From positions 1 through 16,002 of the forward strand of contig USES01000023.1 in assembly GCA_900553785.1 (NCBI GenBank): DNA of 16,002 nucleotides. The letters are read 5' to 3'. The position numbers were made by a program, and so were the translations under genes. The notes beneath the pieces were generated by a model. The model searched no databases and had not been told where the DNA came from. It worked only from the letters and a program-made list of their open reading frames with translations. Below, one piece after another: positions 1-7,202 of this stretch. This stretch comes from an uncultured Clostridium sp. (GTDB lineage Bacteria > Bacillota > Clostridia > TANB77 > CAG-465). Position 1 is the stretch's first letter. The number at the start of each line of letters is the position of its first letter.

Positions 1-49
1 CTGATTGATTTAATCATTAACATCGCTTTGGTGCGACGATTTTTGCTTC

Positions 50-125
50 TGGAGCTGGTGGGCGGAGTCGAACCGCCGACCTACAGGTTACGAATCTGTT
101 GCTCTGCCAACTGAGCTACACCAGC
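50..125 (-). tRNA. tRNA-Thr (anticodon CGT)
   Basis: Read on the minus strand, this 76-nt stretch folds as a full cloverleaf. The 7-bp acceptor stem is GCTGGTG with CACCAGC, the D arm contains GCTC/GAGC, and the T arm is GGCGG TTCGACT CCGCC. The CCA tail is encoded at 50-52. The seven-base anticodon loop is TTCGTAA, giving anticodon CGT, which reads the threonine codon ACG. The innermost anticodon-stem pair is an A-C mismatch, a minor oddity. It lies 17 bases downstream of the membrane protein gene on the same strand and may be cotranscribed with it. Confidence 0.95.
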
Positions 126-130
126 AAATT

Positions 131-145
131 TAGTGCATTGCACTA
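131..145 (-). other. Small inverted repeat between membrane protein gene and tRNA-Thr
   Basis: TAGTGCATTGCACTA is a perfect inverted repeat. Its outermost bases at 143-145 are the TAG stop codon of the membrane protein gene. As RNA it could form a 5-bp stem with a 5-base loop just before the tRNA 5' end. It has no U tract, so it is not a terminator. It could be a processing signal or chance. Confidence 0.3.
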
Positions 146-574
146 TTTAACATTAAACAAATCTTTAATCTTTGTTTCTTTATTTTGCATATATATTTCA
201 TACACAAACAAAAACGAATGTATGAGCATAGCAACTGGAATTACAAAATTTAAGAAAACCAATGTACTAGTAGCTTCTGAAATTACCATGTTAATAACGA
301 CATTTAAAATAAGTGCAAGAGCTATTATAAACTCAAATATAACACCTTTGCTGCCTTTTTTACAATAAATACAATATGTCGTCACCATAAATATAACTAC
401 ACATACTTGGAACCATATAAGTGAAAAAACCGTGCCAATACCAATGTCTGTTGTTGAACTGTTTTTTATATCATTAACTGCTGAAATACAAGCAAGTACT
501 GTAAGTACTGCATATATTGCACCAATAATTAAAATAAATTTTTTAGCTCTTCCTAACGTTTTTTCCTTATTCAT
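143..574 (-). CDS. Small four-helix integral membrane protein, function unknown
   Basis: The protein has 143 residues and I do not recognise its family. Four hydrophobic segments are visible at about residues 12-34, 47-72, 77-99 and 103-127. The start is basic (MNKEKTLGRAKK) and the tail is charged, so it is an integral membrane protein. An ATG 33 bases further upstream is in frame, but it has no ribosome binding site and lies inside the carD terminator region. The ATG at 574 follows GAGGT (582-586) with 7 bases of spacing, so I chose it. A promoter is seen at 596-624. The gene stands alone between the carD terminator and tRNA-Thr. Codon use resembles its neighbours. Confidence 0.75.
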   Translation of the reverse strand: MNKEKTLGRAKKFILIIGAIYAVLTVLACISAVNDIKNSSTTDIGIGTVFSLIWFQVCVVIFMVTTYCIYCKKGSKGVIFEFIIALALILNVVINMVISEATSTLVFLNFVIPVAMLIHSFLFVYEIYMQNKETKIKDLFNVK

Positions 575-595
575 ATGTACTACCTCGCAAGACAA

Positions 596-624
596 AGTAT
601 ACAACAAAAAACTGGACTTGTCCA
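596..624 (-). promoter_or_regulatory. Candidate sigma-A promoter for the four-helix membrane protein
   Basis: Minus-strand TGGACA (619-624), 17 bases, then TATACT (596-601), only about 15-25 bases before the ribosome binding site and ATG at 574. The -35 element lies inside the hairpin of the carD terminator, so promoter and terminator overlap. Confidence 0.5.
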
Positions 625-630
625 GTTTTT
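603..630 (-). terminator. Intrinsic terminator of carD
   Basis: Perfect inverted repeat AAAAACTGGA / TCCAGTTTTT (606-630) with a 4-base loop at 617-620. It is followed on the minus strand by a run of T (TTTTTTGTTG). It begins about 20 bases after the carD stop codon. Confidence 0.85.
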
Positions 631-650
631 TATCACCTTTTAATTTTAAA

Positions 651-1184
651 TTACACTTTTTCTACTTCTTTAGTTTCTGAGCTCTCAGTTAATCCAAATG
701 AGAATGAAACTCTATCTTCTACTTCTTTATCTACTATTGTGTGATCCAATCCTTGTGCTAATGAAAGTTCACTTATTAAAATTTCTTTAGCAGATGCAAG
801 CATTTTCTTTTCTGCTGTAGAAAGTCCTCTTTCCATATGTCTATGTGACAAATCTCTCACTACATCTGCGACTTCTAATATATCTCCTGATTTTATTTTT
901 TCAACGTTATTTCTATATCTTTTGCTCCAATTATTCTCATACGTGTCTTGTGTTCTTGGCTTTTCCAAAACAGATAAGACTTCTGGTGCAATACTTGCTG
1001 AAGACACCTCACGCACACCAATCTCTTCTGCAGAATCTGTTGGAACCATAAGTTTCATATCGCCAATAGGCATCTTTATTATATAATACTCTGCTGATTT
1101 ACCAAACATTTCCTTCTCTTCTATTGATTCTACCGTACCAGCACCATGCATTGGATAAACAATCTTATCTCCTATACTAAACAT
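651..1184 (-). CDS. carD: CarD/CdnL-family RNA polymerase-binding transcription regulator
   Basis: The protein has 177 residues, usual for the family. Members bind the beta subunit of RNA polymerase through an N-terminal Tudor-like domain, shared with Mfd, and stabilise open promoter complexes. The domain covers about residues 1-62: it opens FSIGDKIVYPMHGAGTVESI, and the strand-turn-strand continues through YYIIKMPIGDMKLMVP. Residues 70-165 are charged and helical, matching the DNA-contacting C-terminal half, with the typical pattern RDLSHRHMERGLSTAEKKML. The start is supported by AAGGAGGG six bases before the ATG. The gene has its own promoter (1226-1254) and terminator (603-630), so it forms a single-gene unit behind radA. 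The family assignment is firm; which promoters it controls here is unknown. Confidence 0.92.
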   Translation of the reverse strand: MFSIGDKIVYPMHGAGTVESIEEKEMFGKSAEYYIIKMPIGDMKLMVPTDSAEEIGVREVSSASIAPEVLSVLEKPRTQDTYENNWSKRYRNNVEKIKSGDILEVADVVRDLSHRHMERGLSTAEKKMLASAKEILISELSLAQGLDHTIVDKEVEDRVSFSFGLTESSETKEVEKV

Positions 1185-1225
1185 GCTCGTCCCTCCTTGC
1201 TCGTAATCTCCTCAACTACACTAAT

Positions 1226-1254
1226 ATTATACCACAAACTTTCAAAATTGTAAA
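1226..1254 (-). promoter_or_regulatory. Sigma-A promoter of carD
   Basis: Minus-strand TTTACA (1249-1254), exactly 17 bases, then the consensus TATAAT (1226-1231). It lies in the 92-base gap between radA and carD, about 40 bases before the carD ATG. The leader carries two purine-rich stretches (GAGGAG and AAGGAGG). Confidence 0.85.
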
Positions 1255-1276
1255 GAAATATGTAGTCTAAAAATCT

Positions 1277-2638
1277 TTAAAAACTCTCCCCTGGCTGTAT
1301 AACTTCTAAAATACTTTTTATACCGACAACCTTAATATCCTTAAAGTCACAATTCAATTTTTCGGCTTGAGACTTTGGAACCAATACCTTCTTAAATCCT
1401 AACTTTCTAATTTCACTTATTCTTTTTTCTAATCCACTTACACAACGTATTTCTCCAGTTAGAGATAATTCACCAATATATACAGTTCCTTTTGGAAGTA
1501 TAACATTTTTATAACTTGAAATTATAGCCATAGCAACTGCCAAATCTGAAGAAGTGTCATTAAGCTTGATTCCGCCAGTAACATTTACATATATATCTTT
1601 ATTTCCAACTTGGACATTACATATCTTTTCAATAACTGCAAGTATCATATTAAGCCTATTAAAATCTACTCCTGTTGCTACTCTTCTTGGCATATTGTAA
1701 TATGAAGTAGCACTCAAAGCTTGAATTTCTAACAAAATTGTACTAGTTCCTTCTTGTATAGCACACGTTGCCACACCTGGCGCCATTTCTTCTTTAGATA
1801 AAAATAGTTCCGACATGTTTTTAACTTCGCACATTCCCTCTTGACGCATTTCAAACACACCAATCTCATTAGTGGAGCCAAATCTATTTTTTACACCTCT
1901 AACAATCCTGTGAGAAAAGAATCTTTCCCCTTCAATATATAAAACTACATCAACCATGTGTTCTAAAAGTCTTGGGCCAGCTATGTTGCCATCTTTTGTA
2001 ACATGACCTATAACAATAGTAATTATTCCTAGTCTTTTAGATATGTTCATAAGTCTAGCTGTTACCTCTCTTACTTGAGATACACTACCAGGAACAGAAG
2101 ATATTTCTTCATCATACATCGTTTGTATTGAATCTATTATACATACTTTAGGAGATTTTTTAGATATTACCTCTTCTATCTCAGAGATATTCGTTTCTCC
2201 CAAAAAGTATATATTTGGTCTGTCAATTTTAAGTCTATCTGCTCTAAGTTTTACTTGTAATGCTGACTCTTCACCTGAAACATACAATACATCTAACTTT
2301 TCAGCTAAATTGTTACAAATTTGTAGTATCAATGTAGATTTACCAATTCCAGGTTCTCCACCAAGTAAAATCAATGACCCGTCAACAATTCCACCACCTA
2401 ATACTCTGTTTAACTCGTCATAACCAGTATCAAATCTTGCCCTGTCCTTAACCTCTATTTCACTTAATTTCTGAACTTCTGATTTTACCACTTGATTTCT
2501 AATAGTACTATCTTTTTTTTCTATTACCTTTTCCTCAGTAAAAGAATTCCATGCTTCACATCCTGGACAACGACCAAGCCACTTTGGACTTTCATAACCA
2601 CACTCTTTACAAAAAAATACTACCTTTGTTTTTGCCAA
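1277..2638 (-). CDS. radA: DNA repair protein RadA (Sms), branch-migration ATPase
   Basis: The protein has 453 residues, full length for RadA. This hexameric RecA-related ATPase promotes branch migration of recombination intermediates. In order are a C4 zinc finger (C10, C13, C24, C27; CKECGYESPKWLGRCPGC), a RecA-like core with Walker A GEPGIGKST at 94-102 and Walker B IIDS near 167-170, and the RadA-specific KNRFG motif at 250-254. The C-terminal half, from about 275, is the Lon-protease-like scaffold domain (e.g. NVTGGIKLNDTSSDLAVAMA). The start codon is TTG at 2636-2638, directly after the TAA stop of the upstream gene. AAGGAGG sits 11 bases before it, inside that upstream gene. The arrangement points to translational coupling at the end of the cysS operon. 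Confidence 0.97.
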   Translation of the reverse strand: MAKTKVVFFCKECGYESPKWLGRCPGCEAWNSFTEEKVIEKKDSTIRNQVVKSEVQKLSEIEVKDRARFDTGYDELNRVLGGGIVDGSLILLGGEPGIGKSTLILQICNNLAEKLDVLYVSGEESALQVKLRADRLKIDRPNIYFLGETNISEIEEVISKKSPKVCIIDSIQTMYDEEISSVPGSVSQVREVTARLMNISKRLGIITIVIGHVTKDGNIAGPRLLEHMVDVVLYIEGERFFSHRIVRGVKNRFGSTNEIGVFEMRQEGMCEVKNMSELFLSKEEMAPGVATCAIQEGTSTILLEIQALSATSYYNMPRRVATGVDFNRLNMILAVIEKICNVQVGNKDIYVNVTGGIKLNDTSSDLAVAMAIISSYKNVILPKGTVYIGELSLTGEIRCVSGLEKRISEIRKLGFKKVLVPKSQAEKLNCDFKDIKVVGIKSILEVIQPGESF

Positions 2639-3487
2639 TTACTTAATATCCTCCTTAACAGCCTTACTAGGTACCTCTAGTAATTCAGGATTTAAAATAT
2701 ATCTTCTAAATGCAGAAAACGATCTTGCGTAATATAACCCGTCACATATTCTCTCATCACATACAAATTTGAAACTTATATATTTTTTATTTCTACCCAA
2801 ATCGTGATCATATTCTTCTCTTTTCATTCCCATTGCCAAAAATACACTTGTTGTTCCAAAATTATATATGTGGTGATATATTGAATCTATTCCTAATGAA
2901 CCCATATTAGTAACAAATATACTAGTATGAAAAGGGGATGCATCTATTACAGCTTTAGGCAACATATTGTGTTTGTCCATCCACATTATAAAATTAACAG
3001 CACCTGCTATTAAAAAGTTAGGTAGGCTCATTATTTTAGCAGCTAATTTATCTGTGCTATTAGCTCTTGTAATTTGTTTATTTTCATAAACTGTCTCTTG
3101 AATCTGTTTAGCTGTATCTAATATAGTGTCTGTTGGTTTTATTTTAAATTTTACAGTTGTTTCAATTCCGTCGTCCTCAAGCCTTTTCTTAAGTGCCAAG
3201 GAAACTGTAAGATACTTTCTTGCGTATAACCTATTATTCATTACAAATCTGTTTATTCCAGGACGTTCTAATGCTACTCTAGATATTGCAGATGTTACAA
3301 CATCTAAATGAGATATTTTAATTCCTTCATCTCTTTTTTTCTTTATATACTCTTCTAATTTTTCTATTTCAATTTTATCCTCATAATATACTTGCGAATC
3401 ATTCCTCGTTTTCATTAAATACGGTATTATTTTATACAATGGATATGTAGACTTAATTAGTCTCCCATCTTGTCTTTTATTAAACAT
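2639..3487 (-). CDS. Stand-alone 2-oxoacid dehydrogenase E2-type acyltransferase-fold protein, catalytic His replaced
   Basis: The protein has 282 residues and the chloramphenicol-acetyltransferase-like fold of 2-oxoacid dehydrogenase E2 catalytic domains. The family region FHTSIFVTNMGSLGIDSIYH (186-205) corresponds to the conserved E2 segment before the active site. GTTSVFLAMG (211-220) and the signature DERICDG (244-250) follow. In active E2 enzymes and CAT the signature is DHRxxDG with a catalytic histidine. Here Glu245 occupies that place while Asp249-Gly is kept. No lipoyl domain and no E1/E3-binding domain are present, and no E1 or E3 gene is nearby. A conventional dehydrogenase role is therefore unlikely; it may be a binding protein or an acyltransferase with other chemistry. 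Its ATG overlaps the preceding gene's stop by 8 bases (ATGTTTAA, 3480-3487), so the two are coupled. Confidence 0.7.
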   Translation of the reverse strand: MFNKRQDGRLIKSTYPLYKIIPYLMKTRNDSQVYYEDKIEIEKLEEYIKKKRDEGIKISHLDVVTSAISRVALERPGINRFVMNNRLYARKYLTVSLALKKRLEDDGIETTVKFKIKPTDTILDTAKQIQETVYENKQITRANSTDKLAAKIMSLPNFLIAGAVNFIMWMDKHNMLPKAVIDASPFHTSIFVTNMGSLGIDSIYHHIYNFGTTSVFLAMGMKREEYDHDLGRNKKYISFKFVCDERICDGLYYARSFSAFRRYILNPELLEVPSKAVKEDIK

Positions 3488-4730
3488 TATTATTTTCCCC
3501 CACTAAATTCCTATATTCATTAAGAAGTTTTAACGCAGTTTCAGGACTATCTTCTCCCTCACTATTTTTAACAGGTGCAAACTCTGCTTCCCTTTTTGTT
3601 TCTAACAACAATATATCTTCTGCCATACCAAATGCATCAAATATAAACGACTCAAATTTATATGCATTAGGCTTATCTGGCACACATTCATTTCCCTTTT
3701 CATCAATATAATTTGTTTTTTTATGTGCTACGTGATAAGGTAATGGACTATCCTTCATTCTATCTAAAAGTTCAATATTAAACATATTACATAATATATG
3801 AGATTGTCCATAAACAAGATTTTTCTTCTCATCCCTCAGATTTGCCATATCCTCGCTTATTTCGGAATATTCAATAACATAGGGTCTTCCATTACTCTTA
3901 CAAAATACTCCAACTTTTTCCTCGGGATTTCTTTTTGTTATAGTTTTTGATGCTAAAAGATAATTTCCGTTTTCACACAGACCAATAAGCAATGGATCTA
4001 CCATCTTAAGCAAGCAATTATCCACTCCTCCAATAAAAATCCACTTAACTTCTCTTCTTTTCATATCTTGCAATGCTTTACTTTTACCTAGCGCTTTAAA
4101 AACTCCACCATGTCCATCTGATGCTTCCTTAATCTTACCACAAGTTTCTAAAACGCATCTTCCGTTTTCCAAAAGCATTGGCATTTCTCCTTGAACAAAA
4201 AAGAAAATATTCTCTTTGCCGTAATCAAAAAAATCATTATCCTTAAAAAAATCCATTGTTTGCTTGTTATTTTCTCTACTTGTCATTATGTACCATGGAA
4301 TTGTTACATTATATTTTTTTCTAGCATCTTTTAAGGTGTCGCATAAAAGCTCAAATAATGATTTGTTATTCTTTACATCCAATATATATGCTCCCTTTGG
4401 ACCATTAAAGCCAAGCCTTGTTCCCTGTCCTCCTGCCATGGTAACAAAAGCAAGTTTACCTTCCTTTATACTTTTCTCACCAACACAAGTTAGATATTCT
4501 ACGTTTTCTAATTCATCTTTTTTAATTGCACTAAGAGGCGATATATTGTCTAATTTCTTATCATTATTTGAAGTTGCCAGCTTGTACAATTCATCCAACA
4601 AATTAAAGTCTATATTTTCAACTTGTTCCAATAACGAATTTTTTTCATTTTCTTCTAATTTATTCCAAAAACTCAATATATGCTCTTGGTTATGTTTTTT
4701 TAATATTTCTTCTGCCTGACTTAAATTCAT
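3480..4730 (-). CDS. UDP-sugar pyrophosphorylase, UAP1/AGX-like (UDPGP family)
   Basis: The protein has 416 residues and is a nucleotidyltransferase of the UDPGP family, which makes UDP-sugars from UTP and a sugar 1-phosphate. The nucleotide-binding loop FVTMAGGQGTRLGFNGPKG is at about 95-113. Further signatures match the eukaryotic UDP-N-acetylhexosamine pyrophosphorylases: QGEMPM, GGVDNCLLKMVDPLLIG, and near the C-terminus KPNAYKFESFIFDAF. Substrate is therefore probably GlcNAc-1-P or GalNAc-1-P, though Glc-1-P cannot be excluded. It lacks a GlmU-type acetyltransferase domain and is shorter than the roughly 500-residue eukaryotic enzymes. Its start overlaps the femX-like stop by ATGA (4727-4730) and its stop overlaps the next start. 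The neighbours suggest use in cell-wall or surface-glycan synthesis. Confidence 0.85.
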   Translation of the reverse strand: MNLSQAEEILKKHNQEHILSFWNKLEENEKNSLLEQVENIDFNLLDELYKLATSNNDKKLDNISPLSAIKKDELENVEYLTCVGEKSIKEGKLAFVTMAGGQGTRLGFNGPKGAYILDVKNNKSLFELLCDTLKDARKKYNVTIPWYIMTSRENNKQTMDFFKDNDFFDYGKENIFFFVQGEMPMLLENGRCVLETCGKIKEASDGHGGVFKALGKSKALQDMKRREVKWIFIGGVDNCLLKMVDPLLIGLCENGNYLLASKTITKRNPEEKVGVFCKSNGRPYVIEYSEISEDMANLRDEKKNLVYGQSHILCNMFNIELLDRMKDSPLPYHVAHKKTNYIDEKGNECVPDKPNAYKFESFIFDAFGMAEDILLLETKREAEFAPVKNSEGEDSPETALKLLNEYRNLVGENNNV

Positions 4731-5728
4731 ACGTTTCCCCCTTTTATTTTCAAAAATAGCAACGGTAATCTATTATATACTTTACAAACTTTTCCTATAT
4801 ACTTAGTAAATCCTTCCTTTGTGGCAAATCCTTCTTTAAATCTATTATCTTTTTCATCAGCTTTTCCCATATCATAAAACGAAGCTCCACTGTTTATTCC
4901 CCATTTAATTATCTCATAATGCATTTTTGCTCTACAAAATATACTAGAGGAATCAGACACGCAAACCTCTTCCAAACACTTGACAGTTTCCTTGTATTTA
5001 CAGACTATTGCTGCTGCAAGAGGAGTACTATCTACACTAGCTATATAGACTCTAATAATATCATCATCAAATTCCTTAAGTAAGTTCTTATACGTTTGAA
5101 ATCTCTTTATGTCTTCAAATCCAGGCAAGCTCTCTTTTTCATACATTTTTATAAACTTATTTAACTCTCTTTGCGTTGTAGACACCTTAATATGCACATT
5201 TCTTTTTTCTGCAGTTTCTACATAATATCTAATTTTATCTTGTAAGCTATCTAATATATTTTTTTCATCAATTTCTCTTAAATTCAACTTCATGCAGTTA
5301 CTTGGAGAATTTTCCAAAGCTTTAATAGACAATTTAGAGTACACTTTGAAACCTTTTCTTTTGTAAAGTTTTATAAGCTTTTCATCATACTCTATCTCAG
5401 GATCCATAACAAACATTATTGCGTTATATTTATTAACTAACACATTTGCTTCTTCGACAAGTTCATTTACCTCTTTTAAGTTATATACATCACATACTGG
5501 ATTTTTGCAGCAATACAATATGCTATATTTTTTACCTACACAGATTATACTAAGTGCCATGGAAGCAATAAAGTGTCCGTTTTTCTCTAAGTAGACTATC
5601 TCAAAGTTATTATTCTTATCTGAAGATAGAAAGTCAAAATTTTGAGTTATTGATATGTTCTCCTTGCCTTGCAAAAATTCTAAATATTTTGCCACTTGTA
5701 CCTTATTTGACTTATCAAGTATCGGCAT
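4727..5728 (-). CDS. FemX/FemAB-type peptidoglycan bridge aminoacyltransferase (lipid II: aminoacyl-tRNA ligase)
   Basis: The protein has 333 residues and the tandem GNAT fold of the FemABX family, which transfers amino acids from aminoacyl-tRNA to the peptide of lipid II or related precursors at the inner membrane face. The first GNAT half covers about 1-140 (ITQNFDFLSSDKNNNFEIVY; MALSIICVGKKYSILYCCKNP). The second, about 170-320, carries RVYIASVDSTPLAAAIVCKY and the family-typical end segment AKMHYEIIKWGINSGASFYD followed by GKADEKDNRFKEGFATKEGF. No long coiled-coil arm is obvious. The start has AGGGGTG five bases upstream, overlapping the cysS stop region 12 bases away. Which residue it adds cannot be read from sequence. 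Its place directly behind an aminoacyl-tRNA synthetase is noteworthy. Confidence 0.85.
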   Translation of the reverse strand: MPILDKSNKVQVAKYLEFLQGKENISITQNFDFLSSDKNNNFEIVYLEKNGHFIASMALSIICVGKKYSILYCCKNPVCDVYNLKEVNELVEEANVLVNKYNAIMFVMDPEIEYDEKLIKLYKRKGFKVYSKLSIKALENSPSNCMKLNLREIDEKNILDSLQDKIRYYVETAEKRNVHIKVSTTQRELNKFIKMYEKESLPGFEDIKRFQTYKNLLKEFDDDIIRVYIASVDSTPLAAAIVCKYKETVKCLEEVCVSDSSSIFCRAKMHYEIIKWGINSGASFYDMGKADEKDNRFKEGFATKEGFTKYIGKVCKVYNRLPLLFLKIKGGNV

Positions 5729-5740
5729 AAAAACACCCCT

Positions 5741-7126
5741 TTATATCTTCTCTATCTTTTGTCCTTCTTTTGAGTCAATTACTTTATAACCTTTTGATGC
5801 TAACACATCACGTATTCTGTCTGATTCTCCAAAATTTTTATTTTGTCTAGCAAGTTTTCTTTGTTCTACTAATTCAGTTATTTCTTCAGGTAAATTTTCT
5901 TCTTTTCTTATAACAGGCTCATCTATTTTCACGCCTAAAACTCTATCAAAATCTAATAGCAAATCTGCCAATTTACTAGACTTTTCTGTACGCTTAATAA
6001 TCTCCCATACTACACTCATAGCTACAGGTATATTTAAATCATCATTTATTGCATTTAAAAACTTTTCTTTGTATTCATCTATTAAATTTTGAGGTATTTC
6101 ATCATGTCCTTCTCTATGTTTTGCATATCCTTCTCTTAACTTAAATAGTGAATTTTGAGCACTACTTAATCCTTCCCATGTAAAGTTCAATTTATTTCTA
6201 TAATGAGAAGTAAAGCAAAGCATTTTATAACTTAATGGATCGTAGCCTCTATCTATTAAATCTTGTACTAAATATGCATTTCCAAGACTTTTAGACATTT
6301 TTCCTCCATCAATAAGTAAAAACTCGCAATGCATCCAATATCTTGCTGGAATCTTTCCTGTGCAACCCTTACTTTGTGCAATCTCATTTTCATGATGAGT
6401 AGGCACTAAATCTATTCCACCAGTATGTATATCAAACTGCTCGCCTAGATATTTATTACTCATTGCTGAGCACTCTATATGCCATCCTGGATAACATAAT
6501 CCCCATGGGCTTTCCCATTTCATTATATGATTTTCAGGTGCTTTAATCCAAAGTGCAAAATCATATGGATTCTTCTTTTCTTCATCTATTTCTACTCTTG
6601 CTCCTGCCTTTTGACATCTTAAATCAATACCAGATAAAATTCCATATTGATCAAGTTTAGAAACATCAAAATAAATAGCAGTTGACGTCTCATAAGCATA
6701 TCCATTTTCTATTAGTTTTTCAACAAACTTCATCATGTCTTGAATATGGTCAGTTGCTTTGCATATTATTTCTGGTTTATCTATATTTAGCCTATCTAAA
6801 TCGTCAAAAAATCTATTAGTATAAAGTTCTGCTATTTGTAAAGGCGTTTTCTTTTCTTCTCTTGCAGATTTCAACATCTTGTCTTCGCCTTCATCACCAT
6901 CAGATACCAAATGTCCAACATCAGTTATATTCATCGCATGAAGCAGTTTATATCCATTATACTTTAACGTTCTTCTCAAAGTATCCATAAATATAAACGA
7001 CTTCATATTCCCTATAGTTGCATCTTTATATACTGTTGGACCACAAGTATAAATTTTAACTAACCCCTCTTCTAGTGGCACAAACTCATCCTTTTTTCTT
7101 GTTAATGTATTGTAGAATTTTAACAT
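5741..7126 (-). CDS. cysS: Cysteinyl-tRNA synthetase
   Basis: The protein has 461 residues, full length for a class I CysRS that charges tRNA-Cys with cysteine. It opens with the usual IYTCGPTVY. Zinc ligands correspond to C28, C219 (GWHIECSAM), H244 and E248 (HHENE). The second signature KMSKS is intact at 276-280, and the C-terminal helical and anticodon-binding part is complete, ending RQNKNFGESDRIRDVLASKG. The class I HIGH signature, normally HIGN in CysRS, reads TIGN at 37-40, so the first histidine is threonine. Otherwise the enzyme looks functional and is the only synthetase in the window. AGAGGT lies 7 bases before the ATG. A strong promoter (7167-7195) makes it the first gene of the cysS-femX-UAP-E2-radA operon. 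Confidence 0.97.
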   Translation of the reverse strand: MLKFYNTLTRKKDEFVPLEEGLVKIYTCGPTVYKDATIGNMKSFIFMDTLRRTLKYNGYKLLHAMNITDVGHLVSDGDEGEDKMLKSAREEKKTPLQIAELYTNRFFDDLDRLNIDKPEIICKATDHIQDMMKFVEKLIENGYAYETSTAIYFDVSKLDQYGILSGIDLRCQKAGARVEIDEEKKNPYDFALWIKAPENHIMKWESPWGLCYPGWHIECSAMSNKYLGEQFDIHTGGIDLVPTHHENEIAQSKGCTGKIPARYWMHCEFLLIDGGKMSKSLGNAYLVQDLIDRGYDPLSYKMLCFTSHYRNKLNFTWEGLSSAQNSLFKLREGYAKHREGHDEIPQNLIDEYKEKFLNAINDDLNIPVAMSVVWEIIKRTEKSSKLADLLLDFDRVLGVKIDEPVIRKEENLPEEITELVEQRKLARQNKNFGESDRIRDVLASKGYKVIDSKEGQKIEKI

Positions 7127-7166
7127 AATTTTACCTCTTTTATTACAATATTATATTTTCAAATAC

Positions 7167-7195
7167 ATTATATATTACAATTATATAATTTTCAA
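7167..7195 (-). promoter_or_regulatory. Sigma-A promoter of the cysS operon
   Basis: Minus-strand TTGAAA (7190-7195), exactly 17 bases, then TATAAT (7167-7172). It lies downstream of the ncRNA terminator and about 40 bases before the cysS ATG. This makes cysS transcription independent of the upstream RNA. Confidence 0.8.
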
Positions 7196-7202
7196 GCAAA
7201 AT

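Noticed and set aside
1..49. Possible hairpin (ATCGC ... GCGACGAT) downstream of tRNA-Thr
   Set aside because: The stem has a bulge and no T tract follows on the minus strand, so neither a terminator nor a second RNA gene can be supported.
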